From Alphaproteobacteria bacterium 33-17 (GTDB taxonomy: Bacteria; Pseudomonadota; Alphaproteobacteria; Rickettsiales; 33-17): a stretch of 64,000 nucleotides of DNA. Of the stretch, positions 16,242-25,173 are shown one piece after another. The notes under the pieces were generated by a model. That model was not told the origin of the DNA and made no database searches. It saw nothing but the letters and a program-made list of their open reading frames with translations. Location: positions 1-64,000 of the forward strand of contig MKSX01000027.1 in NCBI GenBank assembly GCA_001897445.1. The letters run 5' to 3'. How positions within the stretch are numbered: the stretch's first letter is position 1; every line of letters starts with the position of its first letter. Made by a program: the position numbers and the translations under genes.

Positions 16242-17315
16242 ATGACGGCAGATTCTTCGGAGTATGAAAAGGGTTTATTTGATGATTTTTATGATTTAGG
16301 TGATGAGCCAATCTTAGATAAAAAGCCGAATACAAATAAACCAAAAGTGAACTCTCTTCAATATAACTCTAAATTAGAATTTCTAAATGACTTAAGTAAA
16401 TTTTTGGAAAATGAAGGTCATAGTGCGCAGTTTAAAGAGGAATTTACTAACAGGGTTTTTCAAAAAGAACTGAAAAATACTATTAAAGATGATACTTTTT
16501 CTTTTGTAAGAAGTTTAGAGACTTATAAAGTTGAAATTGGTGTGTTTGCTTCGAGACTTCATCATGTTGTTTCAATTGAAAATTTTGTTTTGACAGCTGA
16601 TTTACTGCAAGAACATATATATAGTAGCGATATTGAAGATAAATTTGGAGATACGCCACTCCACTATGCTGCCAAAAATGGTAATCCTAAAATTATAGCG
16701 CTTTTAGTAGCGCACAGAGCGGATATAAATAAAGCTAATAAAAATGGTAAAACCCCATTAGACATAGCCATGGCTTATGCAGATAGCCTTACCGAAGCTA
16801 CTATAATAATATTTGGTGGTACTAACAAAACCCAAAATAGTTTATATAGTAATTCAAACAATAAACTAATCCCTAATAATGAATTTCTAGAGAACTATTC
16901 TAAACAACAAGATCAATATAAAGCAATTTTATCTGAAATTGAGATTTTGAAGGAATGTAGTAGAAAAACTCATCCAAGTCAAAAAAAAGTAATTGAAAAT
17001 TATAACAAGAGTATTGCTGAGAAAGCCAAACTAGCTGAATCGATTGACAGTATTTTTTTTGGTCATATTTCTGAGTCGGATAGTTTTAGATCTCCTTTAA
17101 AATTTGAGGATGCTATGAAAGTCATAAAGCAAAATAGCACAGAAGGTCATTTTAAAGACGATATGAAATATGTTCTGGCAGTATATGAAGAAACTAATAA
17201 CCGCAAGAATATTCCAAATAGTGCGCCATCTACTCCAGAGCTTCTAAGACATAAATTTGACAATTATAAACCTATTCAAAAATCCGGTTCCACTGCAAAT
17301 GTTTTTAGAAAGTAG
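16242..17315 (+). CDS. ankyrin-repeat protein
   Basis: 357 residues, acidic N terminus. A clear ankyrin pair lies at about residues 135-180: FGDTPLHYAAKNGNPKII then ALLVAHRADI, and NGKTPLDIAMAYADS. The C-terminal half is charged and low in hydrophobics, with possible coiled coil. No signal peptide or membrane segment. It ends 8 bases from the convergent CaaX gene. Ankyrin proteins of intracellular bacteria are often secreted into the host; here that is inference. Confidence 0.85.
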   Translation: MTADSSEYEKGLFDDFYDLGDEPILDKKPNTNKPKVNSLQYNSKLEFLNDLSKFLENEGHSAQFKEEFTNRVFQKELKNTIKDDTFSFVRSLETYKVEIGVFASRLHHVVSIENFVLTADLLQEHIYSSDIEDKFGDTPLHYAAKNGNPKIIALLVAHRADINKANKNGKTPLDIAMAYADSLTEATIIIFGGTNKTQNSLYSNSNNKLIPNNEFLENYSKQQDQYKAILSEIEILKECSRKTHPSQKKVIENYNKSIAEKAKLAESIDSIFFGHISESDSFRSPLKFEDAMKVIKQNSTEGHFKDDMKYVLAVYEETNNRKNIPNSAPSTPELLRHKFDNYKPIQKSGSTANVFRK

Positions 17316-17322
17316 TATTATA

Positions 17323-18519
17323 CTATAAAATATTACAGAAACTTCCTTTTTGAATCTCAGATGTAGCAAAATCCAGTATTTGCGCTCTATAGCCTTTCAC
17401 ATGTTTCTTGCTATCGGCATTATATTGAGTTATCAGTTTATCTGATATTTCTTTGTCAGGATCATAAAATAGTGGATTTCTTGCAGCATTTTTAACTGAA
17501 TAAAATTTATATTCATTCAGTTCTGCAAACTCTTCAGATATTAATCTTAAAGTACCGTGGTATTGTTCAAAAAACTGATCCATTTCATATAATTTTTCCA
17601 ATCTTATAAAGTGACTTACGATATTTTCGCAGTTTTCAATTCTATATCTTTTTCTATAAAATTCGGTTTTCTCAACAAAATATACCATTTTATAATGGGC
17701 ATTATCTAACATCCAGCTTTGCATATTTTGGATGCTCTGCTTAAATATGTAATAAAATTTTTGAAATGCAATTGCAAACTGAAATTCTAAAGTATAGGAA
17801 TCATTATGATTTTTGCTGTGAGTTTTGTGAGTTGCAAGTATTGCCATCCCACGCTTTGCAAGGGTATTTCCATAAAATTCGGGAACGTCATTATAAAACC
17901 ATTCTAATGTATCCTTTCGAAAGCCGTAATAATATTGATATGCACTTCCATAAGATACTTCTGGCTCTATATACTCAAATAACCGCATTATATCTGATTT
18001 TAAGGTTGCTTTATCCCAGAACTTCGTTAAGTACTTTAGTGATTCTCTCGGTGCGCCATTACATATGAATGATAATGTACCAGCTAAGGAATATCTTGTT
18101 AAAAGTAATTTGAAATGTATTGGGTCTAAGCTTTTTACATAATCGGCGGCGTCAAATTTTTTGTGCAGCACAGCATTAAAGAAAAATTTTGTAAGATCAT
18201 CGCAGGTAAATTGATCTTTGCCAAATGTATTATAAAGCTCCATCGGAAACCCTAAAGATAGATCGCTCCATCTTAAGCTATAGCTAAATACTTCTTTTAG
18301 TAAATTTGTTTGGAACCATTTATTATCGCAATTGTGGTAAGCATATAAAAATAAGCGATTTGCTTCTTCTAAATGACTATTTATTATTTGCTTTTCAAGC
18401 TGGTTTTGCAAATGCTGTTGAAATTGCATGATAATGACGGTTTTATTATTTGCATTTAAGTAATCAGGCTTAATATAGCCCCATTCTATTAAATATAATG
18501 CAAATTCTGTATGTTTCAT
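17323..18519 (-). CDS. helical-repeat protein ending in a CaaX box (CNIL)
   Basis: 398 residues, no recognised enzyme domain. Helical, aromatic-rich sequence with loose repeats such as LEEANRLFLYAY and KFDAADYVKSLD. The last four residues are CNIL, a CaaX prenylation box with Leu last, which in eukaryotes favours geranylgeranyl transfer. Three other proteins in this window end alike (18532, 22811 and 57539). The ending is meaningful only inside a eukaryotic cell, so I infer a secreted protein anchored to host membranes. It follows the frameshifted CLIL gene by 12 bases in the same direction, probably one operon. Confidence 0.82.
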   Translation of the reverse strand: MKHTEFALYLIEWGYIKPDYLNANNKTVIIMQFQQHLQNQLEKQIINSHLEEANRLFLYAYHNCDNKWFQTNLLKEVFSYSLRWSDLSLGFPMELYNTFGKDQFTCDDLTKFFFNAVLHKKFDAADYVKSLDPIHFKLLLTRYSLAGTLSFICNGAPRESLKYLTKFWDKATLKSDIMRLFEYIEPEVSYGSAYQYYYGFRKDTLEWFYNDVPEFYGNTLAKRGMAILATHKTHSKNHNDSYTLEFQFAIAFQKFYYIFKQSIQNMQSWMLDNAHYKMVYFVEKTEFYRKRYRIENCENIVSHFIRLEKLYEMDQFFEQYHGTLRLISEEFAELNEYKFYSVKNAARNPLFYDPDKEISDKLITQYNADSKKHVKGYRAQILDFATSEIQKGSFCNIL

Positions 18520-18531
18520 TTTTTACATTCC

Positions 18532-19092
18532 TTATAATATAAGACAGTTATCTTTTAAGGTAGTCTTTATTCCGCGCCAAATTTCACTTTCAGGTTCTTT
18601 GATAATAATAAAATTGTTTTTAACCAGGTTTTCAAGCGTTATAGGTTGGTTTTTTGAATGTAATGCTTTAATTGCATGGTCGCAATTCGTAATAAATTCT
18701 TCAAATGTTTTATATTCTCTTTTGTTTGGTCCTAATATTGTATTATTTGTAAAATTTCTGGCTAAATTAGATACATTAATGCCAGTATCCGCTTGGTAGT
18801 TTAGGGTAAATATTAATGCTGTACGCTGAGCTAAATTGCATTTTGATAATATAATTTGTTTTCCGGTATCACATGATAAATTATAAACTAAATATAAAGC
18901 AGGGAAGGCTAGTAAAGTACTGTAATTGTCTAAAGTTGCAATTTGAGCAAAAGCTGAATGCAAAAGCTTTTGATTTTCTTTAACCTCTTTTTGCTCAAAA
19001 ATCCATTTTATTGCATCAAGTTTTATCCATGTATATGCATACGTAAAATAATAGTCGTAATAATTATTTATTAAGAATCTTTTTTTTTTCAC
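18532..19092 (-). CDS. C-terminal part of a frameshifted CaaX protein (CLIL)
   Basis: Open frame of 186 codons whose apparent start is a GTG inside a poly-A tract. The product continues the 19064-19291 frame: with nine instead of ten A at 19080-19089 (minus strand) the two frames join as ...NSEKKRFLINNYYDYY..., giving a protein of about 255 residues. The C terminus is CLIL, a CaaX-type box, just as in the adjacent CNIL gene. No domain is recognised. Either the gene is broken, the base is a homopolymer error, or polymerase slippage on A10 makes some full-length product. Confidence 0.7.
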   Translation of the reverse strand: MKKKRFLINNYYDYYFTYAYTWIKLDAIKWIFEQKEVKENQKLLHSAFAQIATLDNYSTLLAFPALYLVYNLSCDTGKQIILSKCNLAQRTALIFTLNYQADTGINVSNLARNFTNNTILGPNKREYKTFEEFITNCDHAIKALHSKNQPITLENLVKNNFIIIKEPESEIWRGIKTTLKDNCLIL

Positions 19093-19291
19093 TATTTAAA
19101 TTTTTGTATATTATGTCTGCAATATCAAGGTTACCATGTTGGTCAAAGCATCTGTAAAAATAAATGTATAAATTATCTCCTAAAAATTTAATAGCATTTG
19201 GATTATTTAGTAATTCAGATATTTCGTCATCTTTATTTCTGTTATAAGCTATTTGAAATTCTTGTAAAAATTCTTCCTGTTTGCTTTGCAT
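19064..19291 (-). CDS. N-terminal part of the frameshifted CaaX protein
   Basis: 75 codons from an ATG with GGGG five bases upstream, so translation surely begins here. It contains HGNLDIADIIYKNL, one unit of the degenerate repeat G-N-L-x-I-A-x-x-(I/L)-Y found across the effector-like proteins of the window. It ends shortly after the A10 tract (19080-19089), while the other frame stays open for another 184 codons. Not a stand-alone gene in my view, but the first part of the gene that ends at 18532. Confidence 0.65.
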   Translation of the reverse strand: MQSKQEEFLQEFQIAYNRNKDDEISELLNNPNAIKFLGDNLYIYFYRCFDQHGNLDIADIIYKNLNSEKKKILNK

Positions 19292-19379
19292 ATTTACCCC
19301 AAAATTAAACCCTAGTAATTTCTATTATGACTTTTAACTTTTAAAATAAAAGAAATTTTTTAAGGTTTTTATAAGGTGA

Positions 19380-21083
19380 TTATTTTTTTGCCTGATTATT
19401 TGAGGTTTTAATCTTTTTATTTACACGACCAGTAAAATAACCTTGTTGTTCATCAGGCATATCAACATCAGATTCGGCTTGACTAGCTGTTCTTTTTTTA
19501 GGATTTTTCTTAACATTTTGTGTGATATTAATAGAGTCTTTTAAATTATAACCTAATTTTTGTGTAATAGAATATTGAATTTCTACGGGTAAACTATTCC
19601 ATAAATTTTCATCTGAAGCATTAATGGTATGGAGTGCGTAAGACTGATGCATATTTCGTGCAACAAGTTGCAGATCTTCAAATTTTAAATCTAATTTTTT
19701 CTTGCGGTATACGTCATGAAGTGATTTTTGATACTTTAATATTAATTCCTTTGCTTGATCTGGAGTAAATCCTTTTTGTTTTAATCCTTCTAAAATATTA
19801 GTAAAATCAAGTTTTATTTCTTTATTCTTATATATAATTTTTGTTTGCTCATTTAACTGATTGCATAAATTAATCCATGGCCCAAATATATTTGATAAAG
19901 AATTTGATGACTCTTGATTGGTAGTATATGCATTATAAATTTCTTTATTATCTTTATAGTGCTCCATAATAAATTTTACCTGTTGTAAACCTTTACGTGG
20001 TGATTCTTCTAAATAATATAAAGCACCTTTATAAAGTTTTCTTTGCAATTCAGGTTTTGTTACTACTTCTAATAAAAATTTATATAAATTAAATCCGTTA
20101 AATAATAAATATGCTACATCATCCTCATCATTACTAATATTATATTCTAAGAATTTTGTTTTGTGCTTCTCAGATAGGTTATCATATGTAAATTTAATTA
20201 GTTCGTATTCTATGCCACCAGGTATTATTATTAAATCAGTTGATTTAGGATCTAATCTGTAGAGTTCGTTTAATATAAAAAGAATTATTTCTTTGTTTTT
20301 TGATGGTAAGGCAGCACTTAAGGCTGAGTATATTGGTCTAATTGAAAAGTTGTTGTTTGATTTATCATTCCTGAAATGATCCAAATTATTTGAAAGTTTG
20401 TAAACAAGCGTTACTATTTCAAAATTTCCACTCCTACAGGCACTATTAAATAATTTAAAGTAGTTATTATCATTCATAAAATTATCTTTAGTTATCTGTG
20501 AAGATTTCTCTAGTTTTTTAAATAAATATTTTAATGTGTCTATATTGCTGTTGTCCGCGGCTTTAATGAAACAATCAAATATGATTGGATCAGGTTTTTC
20601 TCCACTCCAAGACTTTGGAATTGCATATTTATATTCTAAAAGACTGAAAATTATATTGTCTGTTAGTAAATTTTCCTTATCGAGGAGGTCTAGCATTTTG
20701 CTATTACCATATACGCATACAGTTTCGGCCCATGCATATTGAAACTTTGAATTATCTTTAAAACGTGGGAAATTATTACATGCCTTTATCAGTTTAAGCA
20801 TAGTTGCAGTTTGATTATTAGTAACCAATGCCTTTATTGCATTTTCAAAATTAGATACCTCAAAATGAGGATATTTTTTATGATTAAAAAATATAGTTGG
20901 ATATTCATTAAAATGTGGAAGAATTATATTTTCTATTAAATTCTTAACTACATTTGTATGTTTATTATCAGAAGATGCTTTTATTATGATTTCCTCTTTT
21001 TGATCAGGGGTAAGATCTTTGAAAAAATTATTGGCTTCTTCAAATTGACCGTTTAAAAGCAGATCACTTAATTTTTCATACAT
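19380..21083 (-). CDS. helical-repeat protein with C-terminal F-box-like motif and NLS-like tail
   Basis: 567 residues. The N terminus MYEKLSDLLLNGQFEEA... then LTPDQKEE shares its pattern with the starts of the genes at 37689 and 40215. The body carries ankyrin-like helical units (SGNFEIVTLVYKLS). At about 496-512 is SLPVEIQYSITQKL, which fits the F-box opening LPxEI. Basic clusters KKNPKKR (about 525-531) and NKKIK (about 555-559) follow, resembling a bipartite nuclear signal. Placement of an F-box-like motif at the C terminus is unusual. Predicted host-directed protein acting in the nucleus or with SCF ubiquitin ligases; unproven. Confidence 0.83.
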   Translation of the reverse strand: MYEKLSDLLLNGQFEEANNFFKDLTPDQKEEIIIKASSDNKHTNVVKNLIENIILPHFNEYPTIFFNHKKYPHFEVSNFENAIKALVTNNQTATMLKLIKACNNFPRFKDNSKFQYAWAETVCVYGNSKMLDLLDKENLLTDNIIFSLLEYKYAIPKSWSGEKPDPIIFDCFIKAADNSNIDTLKYLFKKLEKSSQITKDNFMNDNNYFKLFNSACRSGNFEIVTLVYKLSNNLDHFRNDKSNNNFSIRPIYSALSAALPSKNKEIILFILNELYRLDPKSTDLIIIPGGIEYELIKFTYDNLSEKHKTKFLEYNISNDEDDVAYLLFNGFNLYKFLLEVVTKPELQRKLYKGALYYLEESPRKGLQQVKFIMEHYKDNKEIYNAYTTNQESSNSLSNIFGPWINLCNQLNEQTKIIYKNKEIKLDFTNILEGLKQKGFTPDQAKELILKYQKSLHDVYRKKKLDLKFEDLQLVARNMHQSYALHTINASDENLWNSLPVEIQYSITQKLGYNLKDSINITQNVKKNPKKRTASQAESDVDMPDEQQGYFTGRVNKKIKTSNNQAKK

Positions 21084-21119
21084 AGTAAAGCTCTTGTAAG
21101 TAGTTGGTACTGCATATTT

Positions 21120-21148
21120 ATACTAACAAATTATTAACTAAAAATCAA
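21120..21148 (-). promoter_or_regulatory. promoter of the 19380-21083 gene
   Basis: On the minus strand TTGATT (21148-21143), 17-base spacer, TAGTAT (21125-21120). The spacer has GTTAAT at bases 5-10 as in three other promoters of the window. Confidence 0.5.
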
Positions 21149-21264
21149 TTTTTAGCTTCGATCATAACTAGTAAGCCTATATCAAATAAGCGGTTTACTA
21201 TGAGGGATTGTCTTAAGCATTTGAAATAATCTGAAAAATCTTGCTAAATTTTATAATTAAATGC

Positions 21265-21292
21265 TTGCTAATCTCAAAAAGTTTGCTATAAC
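21265..21292 (+). promoter_or_regulatory. promoter of tRNA-Leu
   Basis: TTGCTA (21265-21270), 16 bases, TATAAC (21287-21292), 12 bases before the tRNA 5' end. Confidence 0.5.
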
Positions 21293-21304
21293 AATCTCTT
21301 GTGT

Positions 21305-21390
21305 GCCCGCGTGATGGAATGGTAGACATAACGGACTTAAAATCCGTGGAGCCTCGGCTCTTGCCGGTTCAAGTCCGGCCGCGGGTACCA
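21305..21390 (+). tRNA. tRNA-Leu (TAA)
   Basis: 86-base tRNA with the long variable arm of the Leu class. The acceptor GCCCGCG pairs with CGCGGGT (first pair G-U), the anticodon loop CTTAAAA gives TAA, the T arm has GGTTCAAGTCC, and CCA is encoded at 21388-21390. The photolyase gene starts 29 bases downstream. Confidence 0.97.
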
Positions 21391-21419
21391 TTCTTTTGAG
21401 CAGGGGGTCTGTTTTAGCA

Positions 21420-22814
21420 ATGGAAGATCTAGCGATAGTTTGGCTCCGCCGTGACCTACGGCTTTATGATCATAAACCTTTCAATTTTTCCTTAAAACAC
21501 AAAAGCTTCCTTCCAGTATTTATTTTTGATTCTACAATTTTAGAGCGTTTTTCTAATCCTCATGATCGTAGATTAACGTTTTTAGCAAATGCGCTCTGCC
21601 TAATGATGAATAAGCTTGAAGTGCTTGTTTTATATGGCGATCCTGTAAAAATAATACCTAAATTAAATGATATAACTAATGCTACAAAAATATATGCTGG
21701 CAAAGATTTTGAGCCTGACTCAATAGAGCGAGATAGCAAAATTGCAAAAGCTACACAAAACCTAGAGCTTTTGGATGATCATATTATCCTTAACCCTGAA
21801 GACGTTAAGAAAGATGATGGTAATCCATTTAAGGTATTTACTCCTTTTAGTAAGGTATGGCGCAAGAAGGCTGCTGAAATAAGTCATGATAATTATGAAG
21901 TTGATACGTCCAAGGCTTTGAAAAACCTAAAAGATATTAAAGAAAAGCTACGTGATGCGGGAATTAAGGTGGTAAATACCAAATCCACCAAATCCATGCT
22001 AGACGATATTGGCTATAAAGAATTTGATGAAACTATATGGCTGCCTGAAAAAGGGCGCGAGCGCCTTCATGAATGGTGCGATAATCGTATAAATGACTAT
22101 AAAAATACCCGCGATTTTATGGGTATAGACGGAACTAGTAGGCTTTCTCCTTATATAAGGTTTGGAGTTATTTCCATTAGGGAATGTTATAACTTAGCCA
22201 GCAATCACCATGGAGCAGGTAGCGAAACATGGATAAATGAGCTTATCTGGCGAGAGTTTTATATTGCCGTTCTTTATCACTTTCCTCAGTCGCAAAACTT
22301 AGAGCTACAAGAGCAGTATCGCGGTATTCCATGGAATCATAACCAAAAACATATAGAAGCCTGGATGGAAGGAAAAACTGGCTATCCGATTGTAGATGCG
22401 GCTATGAGGCAGCTTAAAGAGGTTGGCTGGATGCATAACAGGTGTCGTATGATTACGGCTTCATTTTTCTGTAAGCATCTTTTTGCTGACTGGAGAATTG
22501 GTGAAGAGTACTTTGCCCAGTATTTAATGGACTATGAGGCTGCCTCAAACATAGGCGGCTGGCAGTGGTCTTCATCAACAGGAACCGACGCTCAACCTTA
22601 TTTTAGAATATTTAACCCTTTTTTACAAAGTATGAAATTTGACGAAAAGGGGGATTACTTAAGAACTTATCTACCTGAGCTACGAAATTATAAAGGGCAG
22701 AATATCCATGATCCCCAAAAGGACGGGCTAATGAACAAATACTACCCAATGATCGTAAATCATGATACCGCAAGAAAAGATGCAATTGAGAAATTTAAGG
22801 AGCATAAAGGATGA
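21420..22814 (+). CDS. phrB: deoxyribodipyrimidine photolyase (class I CPD)
   Basis: Light-driven repair of UV-induced pyrimidine dimers using FAD and an antenna. 464 residues from ATG 21420 (IVWLRRDLRLYDH opens the antenna domain); a TTG at 21396 in frame is not needed. FAD-binding motifs: TSRLSPYIRFG, WINELIWREFY, TGYPIVDAAMRQL, WMHNRCRM and NIGGWQWSSSTG. A photolyase suggests that the bacterium or its host is exposed to light. Its last codons overlap the next gene by ATGA, so the downstream CaaX protein is probably translated with it. Confidence 0.96.
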   Translation: MEDLAIVWLRRDLRLYDHKPFNFSLKHKSFLPVFIFDSTILERFSNPHDRRLTFLANALCLMMNKLEVLVLYGDPVKIIPKLNDITNATKIYAGKDFEPDSIERDSKIAKATQNLELLDDHIILNPEDVKKDDGNPFKVFTPFSKVWRKKAAEISHDNYEVDTSKALKNLKDIKEKLRDAGIKVVNTKSTKSMLDDIGYKEFDETIWLPEKGRERLHEWCDNRINDYKNTRDFMGIDGTSRLSPYIRFGVISIRECYNLASNHHGAGSETWINELIWREFYIAVLYHFPQSQNLELQEQYRGIPWNHNQKHIEAWMEGKTGYPIVDAAMRQLKEVGWMHNRCRMITASFFCKHLFADWRIGEEYFAQYLMDYEAASNIGGWQWSSSTGTDAQPYFRIFNPFLQSMKFDEKGDYLRTYLPELRNYKGQNIHDPQKDGLMNKYYPMIVNHDTARKDAIEKFKEHKG

Positions 22815-23689
22815 AGCATATTGAATATATACAAATATCACTTTCAGATGGATTTGTTGATACGGCTATAAAGTATTTTGAACGTCACAAAGATGAGATT
22901 TTAAAAAATGCTAAAGTGATTAATTTATTTCAAGATGTACTTTTTACATACAACAATCCAGATTTTGCAAGTTCAATATTTTCTGGCTTCACAAGAGGCT
23001 GGAAGAAAGCAGCACTGCAAAAATCTATAGAAAAAGCTATTATATTCGAGGATTTTAATAAATTTAAATTCTTATTTGATTTGCCTTATAGCGGTGATAA
23101 ATATGAAATTTTTGTAGGTAGTAGCGATTGGCTAGAATATAATAATTTTCGGAAAGCATGTCAGCTTGCAAAGCCTGATATAGCTGAATTTTTGTATAAG
23201 CAATTTTCTAAAGATCTTACCCTAAATTTCCAATTTGTATTTCCTAATATAATGTATTATGCCTTGGGTGATGCTTTAGAAGAAAATCTTATAGATAATG
23301 CAAACTTTCTTGCGGAATGTGTTAATTTTAATGTTTTTAAACTTACAAAAAGTCGTAATTTTGGGCATGATTTTTATTTAATGTATACTATTTGTAGTAA
23401 GGGTCATATAGAGGCATTTGACTGGATTTATACAAGGCTTAATGAGCAGGAAAGGCATGAATTATTGCAATTTGATGACTATAAATGTTTAAAATTAGCC
23501 TACAGAAATCAGAAATATGAGCTTCTACACCATATTTTACAGCTTGATTATTTTAAAGAGTCTCCAGATAGTAAGGCTTATATAGATAAAAAAATAGAAG
23601 AAGGTTTTAAAGATAAAATAGAGCCAAGACCAATTGAGTTCAGAGAGGAAGTGAAGCAGGTTGATAAATCTTGGTGTGTATTGCTTTAA
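22811..23689 (+). CDS. helical-repeat protein ending in a CaaX box (CVLL)
   Basis: 292 residues, unrecognised fold made of ankyrin-like helical units such as AKPDIAEFLYKQF and KGHIEAFDWIYTRL. The C terminus is CVLL, a textbook geranylgeranylation CaaX box, after a charged stretch. The ATG overlaps the photolyase stop (ATGA), so translation is coupled. A 6-base-stem hairpin follows. I infer a host-membrane-anchored effector; the pairing with a photolyase gene looks like insertion into an existing transcription unit. Confidence 0.83.
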   Translation: MKHIEYIQISLSDGFVDTAIKYFERHKDEILKNAKVINLFQDVLFTYNNPDFASSIFSGFTRGWKKAALQKSIEKAIIFEDFNKFKFLFDLPYSGDKYEIFVGSSDWLEYNNFRKACQLAKPDIAEFLYKQFSKDLTLNFQFVFPNIMYYALGDALEENLIDNANFLAECVNFNVFKLTKSRNFGHDFYLMYTICSKGHIEAFDWIYTRLNEQERHELLQFDDYKCLKLAYRNQKYELLHHILQLDYFKESPDSKAYIDKKIEEGFKDKIEPRPIEFREEVKQVDKSWCVLL

Positions 23690-23699
23690 ATCTATTCCT

Positions 23700-23717
23700 G
23701 AGGGCTTTTTCGCCCTC
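23700..23717 (+). terminator. stem-loop after the CVLL gene
   Basis: GAGGGC (23700-23705) and GCCCTC (23712-23717) enclose TTTTTC. No T run follows, so intrinsic termination is uncertain. Confidence 0.4.
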
Positions 23718-23805
23718 TTGGAATTGAATACGGTAAATTATGTCACCAAAGCTTTTAACTTATCCAGTACTTACTTTAGTAAAAATTTGGGTACTGAAAA
23801 ATCAC

Positions 23806-24960
23806 TTATATCCTTGGTTTTTTACATGGTTGTTGATCAATAGCATTTAAAATTGGATCAAAATGAGATCGTTTTTGGGCTTCTATATCAATTGCTGTTA
23901 AAAGCTCTTCAAATGGTCTTTTGACGCCTAATTTAATATTTAAAGTGCTTCTAAAGCTGCTATTTTTGCTGTGCTTAAAACCACTTTCTAATATTAATGA
24001 ATCATTTTTGTTTTCACTTGGCTTTATAGACAACTGAGGGGTTTTATCTCTAAAGTACTCAGTGATATCTATAGTTGCCGGAAAGTTTGTAAATCGGACG
24101 ATTGCTGGAGGAGTGCAATTGTTAGAAAAATCATTAGCAATATTTGTATTACAACTATTTGCCTTAAATTTAGATTCTTGTACTCTTTGAATTGTTGCTG
24201 CAACTTCAGTGCTAATAGACTTACACCCATCTAATTTGCTTTGAAATCTAATTTGCTTATAATAATACGCTGGGATGATGCATAACAATGATTCCAGTTG
24301 ATTAACTGGCGTTACTTTTATTATCGAGTACAATAATGTGCTATTTGTATACTGTATGTATATATTATTTTGATACCCGCATGAATCCATTAAATATGTA
24401 AAAACGCCTTCACATACTGTATCTCTATAAAGCGGGTTATTAGAGTTCTTGAATATATTAATTAATATTTTGTCTAATTGTTTTGTAAAAGCAAGTATTG
24501 GAAATAAAGATTTTAGTTCTCCTGCTTTTAATTGAGAGGGTACAAGGTAATTCTTTCCAGATTGTAAACAATTTTTTAACATTTCTGCTGCTTCTTTATT
24601 TTGGCAGATTTCAACAAATATATTATTAAATATAATATTTGTTAAATCCATATTGTACTTTAGTGCATTTATAAAAAGACTTCCTTTAAGTCTCTGTTTT
24701 CTAAATATGAGGCTAATTCTTTGCTCTAAAGTGAGATTTTGAATAATTTCTAAAATTATCGAATTGAAAATTTTATCTCTTGAGGCGAATATTAGATCAG
24801 TATGTTCATGGCTATGATTTACATTACGATTGGTAGTTTGTGTAGTCGGAATTGCCTGGTAAAAACTTAATGCCGATTCTTTAGTAATTCCTTCAGAAAA
24901 ATGTTTTTGAAAACCATTTCTGGAATTTATTAATGCTGTTTTATCGCTTGTTTTTGACAC
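23806..24960 (-). CDS. single-module paralog with NLS-like tail
   Basis: 384 residues starting at GTG 24960 (AGG nine bases upstream). It holds one copy of a ~260-residue helical module that opens GITKESALSFYQ and contains ILEIIQNLTLEQRISLIF. The neighbour at 25174-27051 has two copies. The tail has KRPFEEL and ends QQPCKKPRI, a basic nuclear-signal-like end. No enzymatic motif. On the minus strand TTGACA lies about 65 bases upstream of the start. Likely arose by duplication together with the next gene. Confidence 0.8.
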   Translation of the reverse strand: MSKTSDKTALINSRNGFQKHFSEGITKESALSFYQAIPTTQTTNRNVNHSHEHTDLIFASRDKIFNSIILEIIQNLTLEQRISLIFRKQRLKGSLFINALKYNMDLTNIIFNNIFVEICQNKEAAEMLKNCLQSGKNYLVPSQLKAGELKSLFPILAFTKQLDKILINIFKNSNNPLYRDTVCEGVFTYLMDSCGYQNNIYIQYTNSTLLYSIIKVTPVNQLESLLCIIPAYYYKQIRFQSKLDGCKSISTEVAATIQRVQESKFKANSCNTNIANDFSNNCTPPAIVRFTNFPATIDITEYFRDKTPQLSIKPSENKNDSLILESGFKHSKNSSFRSTLNIKLGVKRPFEELLTAIDIEAQKRSHFDPILNAIDQQPCKKPRI

Positions 24961-25173
24961 TGTAAATTACCTATTAATAATTGATAAAAGAAAATTAATA
25001 AATAGTTAATAAAAGAAAAATGTCAAGTAAATTATTATCTTTTTGATTTTATGAAAAGTGAAAGATTGTGCATATAAAAACAAAGATAGCTCGTTGCTTG
25101 GAATAAATTTTCAAATTTCTTTAATTAGTAAAAAGTAATGTTAAATATATCTAGCTAATCTTGTAATTATTTT

